Shown piece by piece: positions 7,435 to 16,221 of a stretch of 64,000 bases of DNA. The notes beneath the pieces are model-generated. The model saw nothing but the letters and a program-made list of their open reading frames with translations. It did not search any database and had not been told where the DNA came from. This DNA comes from Streptomyces sp. CB02414 (GTDB lineage Bacteria > Actinomycetota > Actinomycetes > Streptomycetales > Streptomycetaceae). How positions within the stretch are numbered: position 1 is the stretch's first letter; each line of letters begins with the position of its first letter. The translations under genes were made by a program, and so were the position numbers. The stretch spans positions 62,001-126,000 of the forward strand of contig NZ_LIPF01000011.1 in the NCBI RefSeq assembly GCF_001905385.1, in the 5' to 3' direction.

Positions 7435-9084
7435 CTAGTCGGTCGAGGTTGCCTTCAGAGCGAGCCACAGCTCCATCCGCACGTCCGGGTCGTCCAGGGA
7501 GCGGCCGAGGATCTCCTCGACCCGGCGCATGCGGTAGCGCAGGGTGTGGCGGTGGACGCCGAGGTCGGCGGCGGCCGCGTCCCACTGGCCGTGGCGGGAG
7601 AGCCAGGCGCGCAGGGAGGCCACCAGGTCGCCGCGGCCGGTCGCGTCGTGGTCCCGCAGGGCGCGCAGGAGTCCGTCGGCGAAGGCGCGTACGGCGTCGT
7701 CGGCGAGGAGGGGGAGGACCGAGCCGGCCGCCAGGTGTTCGTGTTCCACACAGACGCGTCCTCGGCGGCGGGCCACCGAGAGGGCCTGTTCGGCCTGTTT
7801 GTAGGCGGTGGAGGCGGCGATGGGCCCGGAGGGCGCCGAGAGGCCGACGACCAGGCCGTCGACGTCGCCGTTCGGCATCGGTTCGGGTGCCGGGCGGGCG
7901 GTCTCCAGCGCCGTCGCGTACTCGGCGCAGGCGGCGACGGCCGCGCCCTCGTCCGTGGCCAGCACCACCAGCCGCTCGCCCTCGGGGACGACGAGCACCG
8001 CCTCGCCGGAGCGGGCGGCCGCCGACTCCACGACCTCGGCGAGCGCGCCGAGCGGGTCACCGTCGGTGTCGGCGGCGGGTACGCGAGCCTGTGGACCGGC
8101 GTGCGCCCGTGCGGCGGACGCCGAGGCCGGCTCGGCGACGATGATGCGGAAGGGGGCGTCCAGCAGGCCGCCGTAGAGGTCACCGGCGACCGTGCGGGCG
8201 TGGTCGGGTTCGCCGGCCAGCAGCATGCGCAGGACCGCCGCGTCGATGCGCAGCCCGGCCTCGTGGAGCGAGCGCGAGCGTTCGGTGGTCAGGGTCAGCA
8301 GGGCGATGGCCGAGTGGACGGCGTACCGCTCGGCGGTGCCGGGGGCGGCGGCGGTGCCGACGGCGAGGGCGGAGCGGGGCCTGCGGGAGGTGCCGAGGGA
8401 GTGGAGTTCGACGCGGTCGGCGTTCTCCGGGTGGTCCGAGGACTCGGCCCCGCCGACGACGGAGGAGGCGGGGGCCGGGCGCTCCCGCAGCCGCTGGACG
8501 TCGGCCGTGAGGCGTGCCGCCCGGCGGCCGGCCCACTCCGGGGCCGCGGCGACGACGGCGCCCGAGGCGTCGTAGAGCGCCGCCCAGCCGTCGACCTGGG
8601 CGGCGAGCGCGGCCAGCAGCCCTTCGGGGCCGTCGGTGAGCGCCTTCCTGGTCAGTTCGCGCTGGGCCGCGAAGCCCGCCGTGACCGCCCGGTACTGGTC
8701 GGCGGCGATCGCGGCGGACACGGCCTTGCTGATGGCGAGGAAGGGGGTGCGGCGGGGCACCTCCAGCAGCGGCAGCCCTTCCTTGCGGGCCGCTTCGACC
8801 AGTGCCTCGGGGATCTCGTCGTAGTTGACGCCGACGGCGAAGCCGAGCCCCACCACTCCGGCACCGGCCAGCCGCTTCACGTACCGGTGCATCGCCTCGG
8901 GGTCCCCGGCGTCGAGCTTGAGCGCGGTGATCAGCAGCAGTTCCCCGCCCTCCATGTAGGGCACGGGGTCGGCGAGCTCGCTGACGTGGGCCCAGCGCAC
9001 CGGTACGTCGAGGCGGTCCTCGCCCGCGCGCACGGTCAGCTTGAGCGCGGAGTGGTGGACGAGCGAGGCGAGCGTGGGGGGCAT
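7435..9084 (-). CDS. PucR-family transcriptional regulator
   Basis: A 549-residue regulator. The N-terminal 130 residues fit the PucR ligand-sensing domain, with the typical segment LLITALKLD followed by VKRLAGAGVVGLGF. The middle is the variable GGDEF-like region of this family. The last 60 residues form the PucR-type helix-turn-helix, with GQWDAAAADLGVHRHTLRYR as its core. PucR proteins often control purine, amino acid or GABA use. The setting suggests control of the aldehyde dehydrogenase downstream and perhaps gabT at 11902. The repeated TGTCC/GGACA sites upstream of gabT are candidate targets. Confidence 0.85.
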   Translation of the reverse strand: MPPTLASLVHHSALKLTVRAGEDRLDVPVRWAHVSELADPVPYMEGGELLLITALKLDAGDPEAMHRYVKRLAGAGVVGLGFAVGVNYDEIPEALVEAARKEGLPLLEVPRRTPFLAISKAVSAAIAADQYRAVTAGFAAQRELTRKALTDGPEGLLAALAAQVDGWAALYDASGAVVAAAPEWAGRRAARLTADVQRLRERPAPASSVVGGAESSDHPENADRVELHSLGTSRRPRSALAVGTAAAPGTAERYAVHSAIALLTLTTERSRSLHEAGLRIDAAVLRMLLAGEPDHARTVAGDLYGGLLDAPFRIIVAEPASASAARAHAGPQARVPAADTDGDPLGALAEVVESAAARSGEAVLVVPEGERLVVLATDEGAAVAACAEYATALETARPAPEPMPNGDVDGLVVGLSAPSGPIAASTAYKQAEQALSVARRRGRVCVEHEHLAAGSVLPLLADDAVRAFADGLLRALRDHDATGRGDLVASLRAWLSRHGQWDAAAADLGVHRHTLRYRMRRVEEILGRSLDDPDVRMELWLALKATSTD

Positions 9085-9235
9085 GGGGGCCTGGGCCTTC
9101 GGGTCTGCGTCGGTGGGAAGGGCGGGGCGGGGTGGGCGTGCGGTGAGGCGTCTGTGATCTTTTGGCCGTCGCGTATGAACGACCTGTGCCGATTCTGCCT
9201 CACTGTACGGTCCCCGGGCGCCCGCCCCGGACGGG

Positions 9236-11635
9236 TCACCCGCGCAGGTCCACCAGGAGCGGCGGCGTGTGCTCGCCCTTGACGCTGGTCAGTGACAGCA
9301 CGGCGTGTCCGGCGGGCACGGCGTGCGCCAGCTCGGACGCCGACCAGCGTTCCCGTTCGACCTGGCGCACGGTGACGGCCTCGGTGGTCACCGCCTTGCC
9401 GGTGACCAGCTTGCGCAGGGCGTGCATGGCACGCGTGATCGGCTGGTCGGCGAAGACGGTGTGCTGGGCCACCTCCGTCGTCTCCACCCACTCGGTGCCC
9501 CAGGCCTCCGCGAAGGCCCGCCCGTCCCAGGTGGTGACACCGGAGAACACCGCCCGGCAGCCGACCGCTCCCAGCAGGGGCCCGTGCAGCGCCTCGGGAA
9601 CCTCACTCAGGCTGCGCAGACCGAGCACGACACCGGCGTTGTCCGACCGAAGCCGCTGAACGGCCCGTACCGTGCCCGGGGTGACGGCACCGGAGGCGTC
9701 GTCGAGCACGAGGCAGACGAAGTGCGGGCGGTCGCCGCTGGAGCGGGCCACGGCGAGGAACTGGGCCAGCACCAGCCGGGCCAGCATCTGCGCGGCCTCG
9801 TCGTGCCCGTGTCCGGGCAGATCGATGCGCACCCGCAGGGGATGGTGGCGCAGCGCCCGCAGGGAGAACGGGCGCTCCGTGTCCTCTCCGGCCTCCGCCG
9901 CCCCCACGCCGAGGAAGTCCCTGAACGCCGGACGGTCCAGGCGCGAGAGCCGGTCGGCGAGAACGGAGCCGACGTCGAGCGCGGTGCCGGTCCGCCGCAC
10001 CCAGGGGTCCAGCTCCCGGCGGAGCGTGGGCGCCTCCTCGGGCGGAAGCGCCTCCAGCAGCGCGGAGACGGCCTCAGGGCGTCCTTCCAGGAGTTCCCGC
10101 AGGGCCGGCACGGCGGGAAAGTGACCGTGCGCGGCCTGGTACGGGCCGAGGAGCTGGGCCAGCACCGTGGCCGCCCGCCCGGTGTCGAAGCCCTGGAGGT
10201 CGCCGACCAGGCACTCGGCGAGGACGGCCGCCGCGTCGTCGGGGTCGGTGGTCTCGCCGTACAGGTGCAGGTCGTACGGGGAGGCCGGGTCCCCGGGGCT
10301 GATCACCACGTCGAACGCCCCGTCGGGACCCGCGGGGCGGCCGGGCCCGCTCACCGCGACCAGCGCGCAGGCGCCGGTGAGCGCCTCGAGGGCGAGGGAT
10401 TCGACGACCGGCGCGGTCAGCCGCTCGCTCCTCCCGGATTCCGGCGGCCCGACGGCGAGCAGGGACGTACCGAGTGCCGCGAGGTCGAGCGCCACTCCCG
10501 CGCCCCGGTACGGGGCGGGGGTCCCCTCCTCGGTGCCACAGCGTCCGATGCGTACCTGGCCGGCCAGCAGGTCGTGTGTCGAGGTACGCAGTGGCAGGTC
10601 GCGGCAGCCCGAGGGATGCGTCCAGGCAGCGGCACCGTGACGCCGCACCGTGTCGGTGAACGTGGCGAGACGCCCTTCGCCCCGCAGTACGTCCCAGGCC
10701 CGGCGGACCCGTGCGCAGTCCACGTCGTTCATCCGCCCGGTGAGGACTTCGGCGGTCAGCAGGTCCGCCTCGTGCGTGTTCCCCGCCGCCCGCAAGAGCG
10801 GCCACTGGGAGGGAGGGGCCGTGGCGGCGGGCTCGTCCTTGGGGCGGGGCCCGGCCCGGCGGGCGGCCTGCCACTGCCGGAACAGCGGAAGCCAGTCGCC
10901 CCAGCGCGCGCACGGCACCACGACCGCGAGGGTGATGCAGGCGTCGACCAGGAACATGGCCACTGGCGATCCCAGTACGTCCCAGCCGCCGTTGAGCAGG
11001 GCGATGACGACGACGACCGTGGTGTAGACGGGGAGCGGGTCACTGTCGAAAACGGGGAAGACCAGGAGCAGGCCGAGCACCGCACCCGCGGCGGTGGCGG
11101 CCGCACGGGTCGGCTGCTGCCAGCGGCCGAGCCAGTGACGGACCAGGGTGGGCCAGCTTCCCAGGTAGCCCATGGTGCACAGGAGCAGGACGAAGACGGT
11201 GTTGTCGATGGCCATCAGGGCGTACCTGGCCTGCCACACCGAGTCGACCGGCCACAGGGTCCCCGGGTACCACCAGTCGTCGGGGGTGACGAGTCCGACC
11301 AGCACCGTCTTGTAGGGGAACACGCCCTGGACCCACATGGACCACAGCACGATTCCGATGACCAGGGGGATGGCGGCTCCCGCCACCGACGCCGGGGCCA
11401 GTTTCGGCCTCCGCGTGGCCAGCTTCGGCGGGACGTGGCCGAACCGCCAGACTCCGGTCGCGGCGTCCGGCCTGGGAGCGTCGAGCCACGCCGCCAGGGA
11501 CGGCGACGCCTGCGGGGCCCGCTCGGCCGGCGGCGCCACCGAAGGAGGCCCCTGCGGCATCGGCGGCGGACCGCTTGCCGGGCGCGGTACCGCTCGCCGC
11601 GTGCCCCGCGCGTCCCGCATCCCGTCGCTGTCCAT
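9236..11635 (-). CDS. Membrane-anchored VirD4/TraG-like P-loop protein
   Basis: A 799-residue protein. ATG 11635 is chosen because AGGGGGAAAGGG lies just upstream. A Pro-rich N-terminal tail of about 50 residues is followed by several hydrophobic segments within about residues 65–230, for example PLVIGIVLWSMWV and LLLCTMGYLG. The cytoplasmic part has a Walker A-like loop, GPPESGRSERL, near 394–404. A Walker B-like strand, VCLVLDDASG, is near 640–650 and is followed by VVLGLRSLSEVP, which recalls the sensor region of VirD4/TraG coupling ATPases. The canonical lysine of Walker A is replaced (SGRS), so ATP hydrolysis is uncertain. No relaxase or other conjugation gene is nearby, so this is probably a chromosomal protein conserved in streptomycetes. 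Its function is unknown. Confidence 0.6.
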   Translation of the reverse strand: MDSDGMRDARGTRRAVPRPASGPPPMPQGPPSVAPPAERAPQASPSLAAWLDAPRPDAATGVWRFGHVPPKLATRRPKLAPASVAGAAIPLVIGIVLWSMWVQGVFPYKTVLVGLVTPDDWWYPGTLWPVDSVWQARYALMAIDNTVFVLLLCTMGYLGSWPTLVRHWLGRWQQPTRAAATAAGAVLGLLLVFPVFDSDPLPVYTTVVVVIALLNGGWDVLGSPVAMFLVDACITLAVVVPCARWGDWLPLFRQWQAARRAGPRPKDEPAATAPPSQWPLLRAAGNTHEADLLTAEVLTGRMNDVDCARVRRAWDVLRGEGRLATFTDTVRRHGAAAWTHPSGCRDLPLRTSTHDLLAGQVRIGRCGTEEGTPAPYRGAGVALDLAALGTSLLAVGPPESGRSERLTAPVVESLALEALTGACALVAVSGPGRPAGPDGAFDVVISPGDPASPYDLHLYGETTDPDDAAAVLAECLVGDLQGFDTGRAATVLAQLLGPYQAAHGHFPAVPALRELLEGRPEAVSALLEALPPEEAPTLRRELDPWVRRTGTALDVGSVLADRLSRLDRPAFRDFLGVGAAEAGEDTERPFSLRALRHHPLRVRIDLPGHGHDEAAQMLARLVLAQFLAVARSSGDRPHFVCLVLDDASGAVTPGTVRAVQRLRSDNAGVVLGLRSLSEVPEALHGPLLGAVGCRAVFSGVTTWDGRAFAEAWGTEWVETTEVAQHTVFADQPITRAMHALRKLVTGKAVTTEAVTVRQVERERWSASELAHAVPAGHAVLSLTSVKGEHTPPLLVDLRG

Positions 11636-11737
11636 CGCCCTTTCCCCCTGACCAGCCGCTACGTCCACCGTCCGCGAGCCAATCTAACGCCCTCCCAGGG
11701 GGAGTTCACCGCTTACGCGGCCGAGCCCGCGCCGACG

Positions 11738-11795
11738 TGTCCACAGGCCGCCGTGTCCGCCACATGTCCATCACGGACAACGGACACCGCGGACA
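11738..11795. promoter_or_regulatory. Symmetric TGTCC/GGACA repeat cluster upstream of gabT
   Basis: Three TGTCC boxes (11738, 11754, 11765) face three GGACA boxes (11775, 11782, 11791) around a centre near 11770. The middle pair extends to a 7-bp inverted repeat, GTGTCCG (11753–11759) with CGGACAC (11781–11787). The block lies 107–164 bp upstream of the gabT start, in the divergent region shared with the P-loop protein gene. It is a candidate operator for PucR or another regulator; a structured leader RNA is the alternative. Confidence 0.45.
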
Positions 11796-11901
11796 ACGCC
11801 CACATGGAGCATGCCCGCTCCCCCGTCCCGGTCCTAGCCTGCGAGAAAAGAAGGCAAGCGTCCGTAAGATCCCGCAGATCGCGCAAGACCCAGGAGCCCC
11901 C

Positions 11902-13236
11902 ATGACCGCACTTGAGCAGGAGCGCCGCGTCGTCACCGCCATCCCCGGCCCGAAGTCGCAGGAGCTGCAGGCCCGCCGCACGGCCGTGGTCGCGCAGGGT
12001 GTGGGCTCCACGCTTCCGGTGTTCGTCACCCGCGCCGGCGGCGGCGTCATCGAGGACGTCGACGGCAACCGCCTGATCGACTTCGGTTCCGGCATCGCCG
12101 TGACCTCCGTCGGCGCCTCCGCCGAGGCCGTCGTACGCAAGGCGTCCGCGCAGCTCGCCGACTTCACCCACACCTGCTTCATGGTGACGCCGTACGAGGG
12201 CTACGTCGCCGTCGCCGAGGCGCTGGCCGAGCTGACGCCGGGCGACCACGCCAAGAAGTCGGCGCTGTTCAACAGCGGCGCCGAGGCGGTCGAGAACGCC
12301 GTCAAGATCGCGCGTGCGTACACCAAGCGGCAGGCGGTGGTCGTCTTCGACCACGGCTACCACGGCCGCACCAACCTCACCATGGCGCTGACCGCGAAGA
12401 ACATGCCGTACAAGCACGGCTTCGGTCCCTTCGCGCCCGAGGTGTACCGCGTCCCGGTCGCCTACGGCTACCGCTGGCCGACCGGCGCCGAGAACGCCGG
12501 CCCGGAGGCCGCCGCCCAGGCGATCGAGCAGATCAGCAAGCAGGTCGGCGCGGAGAACGTGGCCGCGATCATCATCGAGCCGGTGCTCGGCGAGGGCGGC
12601 TTCATCGAGCCGGCCAAGGGCTTCCTGCCCGCGGTCCGCCAGTTCGCCGCCGACAACGGCATCGTCTTCGTCGCCGACGAGATCCAGTCCGGCTTCTGCC
12701 GCACCGGCCAGTGGTTCGCCTGCGAGGACGAGGGCATCGTCCCGGACCTGATCACCACTGCGAAGGGCATCGCGGGCGGTCTGCCGCTCGCCGCCGTCAC
12801 CGGCCGCGCCGAGATCATGGACGCCGCGCACGCGGGCGGCCTCGGCGGCACCTACGGCGGCAACCCGGTGGCCTGCGCGGGTGCGCTCGGCGCCATCGAG
12901 ACGATGAAGGAGCTGGACCTCAACGCCAGGGCGAAGAACATCGAGGCGCTCATGAAGGCGCGCCTGTCCGCCATGGCCGAGAAGTTCGACGTGATCGGCG
13001 ACGTCCGGGGCCGCGGCGCGATGATCGCCGTCGAGCTGGTCAAGGACCGTGCCACCAAGGAGCCGAACCCGGAGGCGACCGCCGCGCTGGCCAAGGCCTG
13101 CCACGCCGAGGGCCTGCTGGTCCTGACCTGTGGCACCTACGGCAACGTGCTGCGCTTCCTGCCCCCGCTGGTGATCGGCGAGGACCTGCTCAACGAGGGC
13201 CTCGACATCATCGAGCAGGCCTTCGCCCGCGTCTGA
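11902..13236 (+). CDS. gabT: 4-aminobutyrate aminotransferase
   Basis: A 444-residue class III PLP aminotransferase that moves the amino group of GABA to 2-oxoglutarate, giving succinate semialdehyde and glutamate. The start is ATG 11902. The family signature is intact: FNSGAEAVENAVK near 123–135, the cofactor-sandwiching FVADEIQSG, and Schiff-base lysine K288 in TTAKGIAGG. The length and motifs fit GabT/PuuE closely. It stands alone on the plus strand, but the polyamine-degradation genes at 16.8–24 kb and 29–34 kb make GABA from putrescine, so this enzyme is the likely next step. Confidence 0.9.
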   Translation: MTALEQERRVVTAIPGPKSQELQARRTAVVAQGVGSTLPVFVTRAGGGVIEDVDGNRLIDFGSGIAVTSVGASAEAVVRKASAQLADFTHTCFMVTPYEGYVAVAEALAELTPGDHAKKSALFNSGAEAVENAVKIARAYTKRQAVVVFDHGYHGRTNLTMALTAKNMPYKHGFGPFAPEVYRVPVAYGYRWPTGAENAGPEAAAQAIEQISKQVGAENVAAIIIEPVLGEGGFIEPAKGFLPAVRQFAADNGIVFVADEIQSGFCRTGQWFACEDEGIVPDLITTAKGIAGGLPLAAVTGRAEIMDAAHAGGLGGTYGGNPVACAGALGAIETMKELDLNARAKNIEALMKARLSAMAEKFDVIGDVRGRGAMIAVELVKDRATKEPNPEATAALAKACHAEGLLVLTCGTYGNVLRFLPPLVIGEDLLNEGLDIIEQAFARV

Positions 13237-13697
13237 GCGAGCACCCCGGGAAGGGCGCCGGGCGCGCACGTGCGCGAGGACCCGAACGCGCATCTGAGCT
13301 GCGTTTCGCACGCCTGGCGCGGCGAACCGCAGAGCGTGTGAAGAACGTGTGCGGGGTGGATGGCAGGACGCCTATGGCCCTGTCCTCGGCCCACCCCCTG
13401 CCGTAGGTTCTACGCAGATGAGAGATACACCCGCCCACAGGGGACTGTGGGCGGATCTCAGGACGAGGCCTCCCCAGCTTCGACCTGGTCGTGCCTCGCG
13501 CACACAACCGGAACCCGCGGGTTCCGGGTCTCCTCACCGATCGGACGGTCGCCCGCCCCAAACCCCCCGGGGCGCGCGGCGTTCCGGTCAGGACGGCCGC
13601 CTCGGCACCCGGGACGGTGGTTCACCGAAGGGCCGGCACACTCCCCCCCTTGTGCCGGCCCTTCGGTGCGTCCGGCGGGCCTGCGAAGCTGGGCGTC
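13237..13697. other. 461-bp intergenic region after gabT
   Basis: I see no convincing gene here. Shortly after the gabT stop is a 14-bp palindrome, CGCGCACGTGCGCG (13263–13276). Near the right end is the strong hairpin at 13623–13668. The rest is GC-rich sequence without a clear codon-position pattern. Confidence 0.5.
13623..13668. terminator. Strong hairpin upstream of the PAP2 gene
   Basis: A perfect 18-bp inverted repeat (arms 13623–13640 and 13651–13668, 10-nt loop). It ends only 29 bp before the PAP2 start codon. It could stop read-through from gabT 390 bp upstream. If transcription of the PAP2 gene starts upstream, it would instead act as a leader attenuator. Confidence 0.75.
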
Positions 13698-14384
13698 ATG
13701 CCGGTCTCCCCACCTCGCGCGCTGCCCGCCCTCCTCGCGCTGCCCGTCCTCCTCTTCGCGCTGATCACCTGGCAGGTCCTCGCCGACGGCCCGCTGATCG
13801 GCGTGGACGAGCGGCTGAGCAGGGCGCTCGTCCACCCCGACCGGCTTTCCGAGCTGCTGGCCGACCTCGGCAACGTGCCGGTGGCCGTGCCCGTCCTCGC
13901 CCTCGCGCTGGCGTACGTCGCGTGGCACGGGCGCGCCCATGGTGTGCACCGCTGGTGGCTGCCTCCGCTGGCCGGGGCGGTGGCGATGGCCCTGGTGCCG
14001 GCGCTGGTCGCCCCGCTGAAGGCGTGGACCGACCGCCCTGGCACGCCGGCGGTGCCGCCGGCCGTCGGCTACTACCCCTCCGGCCACACGGCGACCGCGG
14101 TCGTCGCGTACGGCGCGGCGACGCTGCTGCTCCTGCCGCTGCTGCGCTCGCCGGCCGCCCGCCGGGTGCTGGTGGCGCTGTGCGCGGCCCTCGTCCTCGG
14201 CGCCTCCTACGGGCTGGTGCGCCGCGGCTACCACTGGCCGCTGGACGTGGTGGCGAGCTGGTGTCTGGGCGCGGTGCTGCTGGCCGGGGTCGCGCTGACG
14301 GCCGGCCGCACCGCGCCGCCGGTCACCCGAAGTACGCGTCGAAGTTCTTCTGGAACTCCCAGTTCGAGTAACGGTCCCAGTTGA
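13698..14384 (+). CDS. PAP2-superfamily membrane phosphatase
   Basis: A 228-residue integral membrane protein of the type 2 phosphatidic acid phosphatase family, expected to dephosphorylate a lipid phosphate such as undecaprenyl or phosphatidyl phosphate at the membrane. The three family motifs are present in order: LKAWTDRP, PSGHT and RRGYHWPLDV with the catalytic histidine. Several hydrophobic helices surround them. ATG 13698 matches the start of the first membrane helix, but no good ribosome site precedes it. The last 20 codons overlap the 3' end of the convergent chitinase gene by 62 bp, and this tail is Ser/Arg-rich and probably not conserved. Confidence 0.8.
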   Translation: MPVSPPRALPALLALPVLLFALITWQVLADGPLIGVDERLSRALVHPDRLSELLADLGNVPVAVPVLALALAYVAWHGRAHGVHRWWLPPLAGAVAMALVPALVAPLKAWTDRPGTPAVPPAVGYYPSGHTATAVVAYGAATLLLLPLLRSPAARRVLVALCAALVLGASYGLVRRGYHWPLDVVASWCLGAVLLAGVALTAGRTAPPVTRSTRRSSSGTPSSSNGPS

Positions 14385-16134
14385 TCGACCACGTCATCAG
14401 GCCGCGCAGGGCCGGCCAGGTGCCGTGGGTCTCGTACGAGCCGCAGTCCGTCTTCTTGGTCAGGCAGTTCAGCGCCTTGTTCACCTCGGCCGGGGGGACG
14501 TGGCCGTTGCCCGCGTTGGTGGAGGCGGGCATGCCGATGGCGACCTGGTCCGGGCGCAGGGGCGGGAAGACGTTGGCCGTGTCGCCCGCGACGGGGAAGC
14601 CGGTGAGGAGCATGTCGGTCATGGCGATGTGGAAGTCGGCGCCGCCCATGGAGTGGTACTGGTTGTCCAGGCCCATGATCGGGCCCGAGTTGTAGTCCTG
14701 GACGTGCAGCAGGGTCAGGTCGTCGCGCAGGGCGTGGATGACGGGCAGGTAGGCGCCCGCCCTCGGGTCCTGGCCGCCCCACTTGCCGGTGCCGTAGTAC
14801 TGGTAGCCGAGCTGGACGAAGAAGGTCTCGGGGGCCATCGTCAGCACGAAGTCGTCGCCGTACTGGGCCTTCAGCGTCTTCAGGGCCGAGATGAGGTTGA
14901 CGATGACCGGGGTGGTCGGGTTCTTGAAGTCGGTGTCGTCGGCGTTCAGGGACAGCGAGTGGCCCTCGAAGTCGATGTCGAGGCCGTCGAGGCCGTACTC
15001 GTCGATGATCGCGGAGACGGACGAGACGAACTTGTCGCGGGCGGCGGTGGTGGTGAGCTGCACCTGGCCGTTCTGACCGCCGATGGAGATCAGCACCTTC
15101 TTGCCGGCCGCCTGCTTGGCCTCGATCGCCGCCTTGAACTCGGCGTCGGACTCCACGTTCGGGCACTCGGTGACCGGGCAGCGCTCGAAGCGGATGTCGC
15201 CGGAGGTGACCGAGGTGGGCTCGCCGAAGGCGAGGTCGATGACGTCCCAGCTGTCGGGTACGTCGGCGAGGCGCGTGTAGCCGGAGCCGTTGGCGAAGCT
15301 GGCGTGGAGGTAGCCGACCAGGGCGTGGGCCGGGAGGTCGGAGCCGCCGCCGTCCGACTGCTCGGCGGTGGTCGCGGTGACCGTGGCCGAGCGCGCGGAC
15401 TCCCCGGCGTCGTTGACGGCCGCGACCTGGAAGGCGTACGCCGTCGAGGGCGTCAGGCCGGTGACGGTCGTGGAGGTGCCGGTGACGGTGCGGACCTTGG
15501 TGCCGTCACGGTAGACGGCGTAGCTCGTCGCGCCCGGGACGGGCGACCAGGACAGGGCGACGCTGGTGGAGGTGACCGAGCCGGTCGCCAGGCCGTCGGG
15601 GGCCGCCGGGGGCTGTCCCGTCTCCCCTCCCGGGCCGGTCAGCGAGATGTCGTCGGCGTGGTAGGCGCCGGTGCCGTACCAGCCGTGGGTGTAGATGGTG
15701 ACCCGGGTGGTGGACGGGCCGGTGCGGAAGCCGGTCGTGAGCCGCTGCCAGTCGGGGGCCGACTGGGCCCAGGTGGAGACGTCGGTGGTGCCGGTGCCGC
15801 TCGCGCCGAGGTAGACGTAGGTGCCGCGCACGTGGCCGGTCAGCGTGTACTGGGAGTCCGGTTTCACGGTCACCGTCTGCGCGCAGCGGGCGTTGTCGGC
15901 GCCGGCCGGGGTGGCCTCGAGGGCGGCGGTGCCGCCGTGGACGGGCGCGGTCACCGTCTTGCCCGCCGTGCAGGTCCAGCCGTCGAGGCCGGACTCGAAG
16001 CCGCCGTTGCGGGCGAGGTCCGCGTCGGCCGCACGGGCGGCCGACGAGAGCGCGGTCATGCCGGACGCGGCGAGCGCGGCGGCGGTGAGCAGGGTGATGA
16101 GCGGGCGACGGGCGAACGGTCTGGAGCGTTCCAC
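14323..16134 (-). CDS. chiB: Secreted family 18 chitinase with CBM and FnIII domains
   Basis: A 603-residue enzyme that cleaves beta-1,4 bonds of chitin outside the cell. GTG 16134 has GGAGG 5 nt upstream. A signal peptide with an Arg-rich start and an Ala-rich core ends near residue 36. Next come a carbohydrate-binding module (about 37–165, NGGFESGLDGW), a fibronectin III domain (about 175–262) and the GH18 catalytic domain to the end. The catalytic motif GLDGLDIDFE has its acid at about E390. A DasR-type operator at 16182–16197 lies just upstream. The symbol chiB is from memory of the S. coelicolor gene near gabT and was not checked by alignment. Confidence 0.9.
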   Translation of the reverse strand: MERSRPFARRPLITLLTAAALAASGMTALSSAARAADADLARNGGFESGLDGWTCTAGKTVTAPVHGGTAALEATPAGADNARCAQTVTVKPDSQYTLTGHVRGTYVYLGASGTGTTDVSTWAQSAPDWQRLTTGFRTGPSTTRVTIYTHGWYGTGAYHADDISLTGPGGETGQPPAAPDGLATGSVTSTSVALSWSPVPGATSYAVYRDGTKVRTVTGTSTTVTGLTPSTAYAFQVAAVNDAGESARSATVTATTAEQSDGGGSDLPAHALVGYLHASFANGSGYTRLADVPDSWDVIDLAFGEPTSVTSGDIRFERCPVTECPNVESDAEFKAAIEAKQAAGKKVLISIGGQNGQVQLTTTAARDKFVSSVSAIIDEYGLDGLDIDFEGHSLSLNADDTDFKNPTTPVIVNLISALKTLKAQYGDDFVLTMAPETFFVQLGYQYYGTGKWGGQDPRAGAYLPVIHALRDDLTLLHVQDYNSGPIMGLDNQYHSMGGADFHIAMTDMLLTGFPVAGDTANVFPPLRPDQVAIGMPASTNAGNGHVPPAEVNKALNCLTKKTDCGSYETHGTWPALRGLMTWSINWDRYSNWEFQKNFDAYFG

Positions 16135-16181
16135 AAGTGCCTCCGGACATGGGGGAGATGGGGAGGGTGGAGCGCGCCCAA

Positions 16182-16197
16182 CTTGGTCCAGACCAAT
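16182..16197. promoter_or_regulatory. dre-type (DasR) operator upstream of the chitinase
   Basis: The core TTGGTCCAGACCAA (16183–16196) is an inverted repeat with arms TTGGTC and GACCAA. It matches the DasR responsive element pattern around TGGTCTAGACCA found before chitin and N-acetylglucosamine genes. It sits about 50 bp upstream of the chitinase start, where DasR would repress until N-acetylglucosamine derivatives accumulate. Similar repeats in other Streptomyces chitinase promoters are also bound by two-component regulators. Confidence 0.8.
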
Positions 16198-16221
16198 TCC
16201 GTTGTCAACCCCTCGCGCACC

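Noticed and set aside
6779..7585. N-terminal extension of the aldehyde dehydrogenase through the upstream gene
   Set aside because: The extension is low-complexity shadow of another gene; the family's normal start is at ATG 6778.
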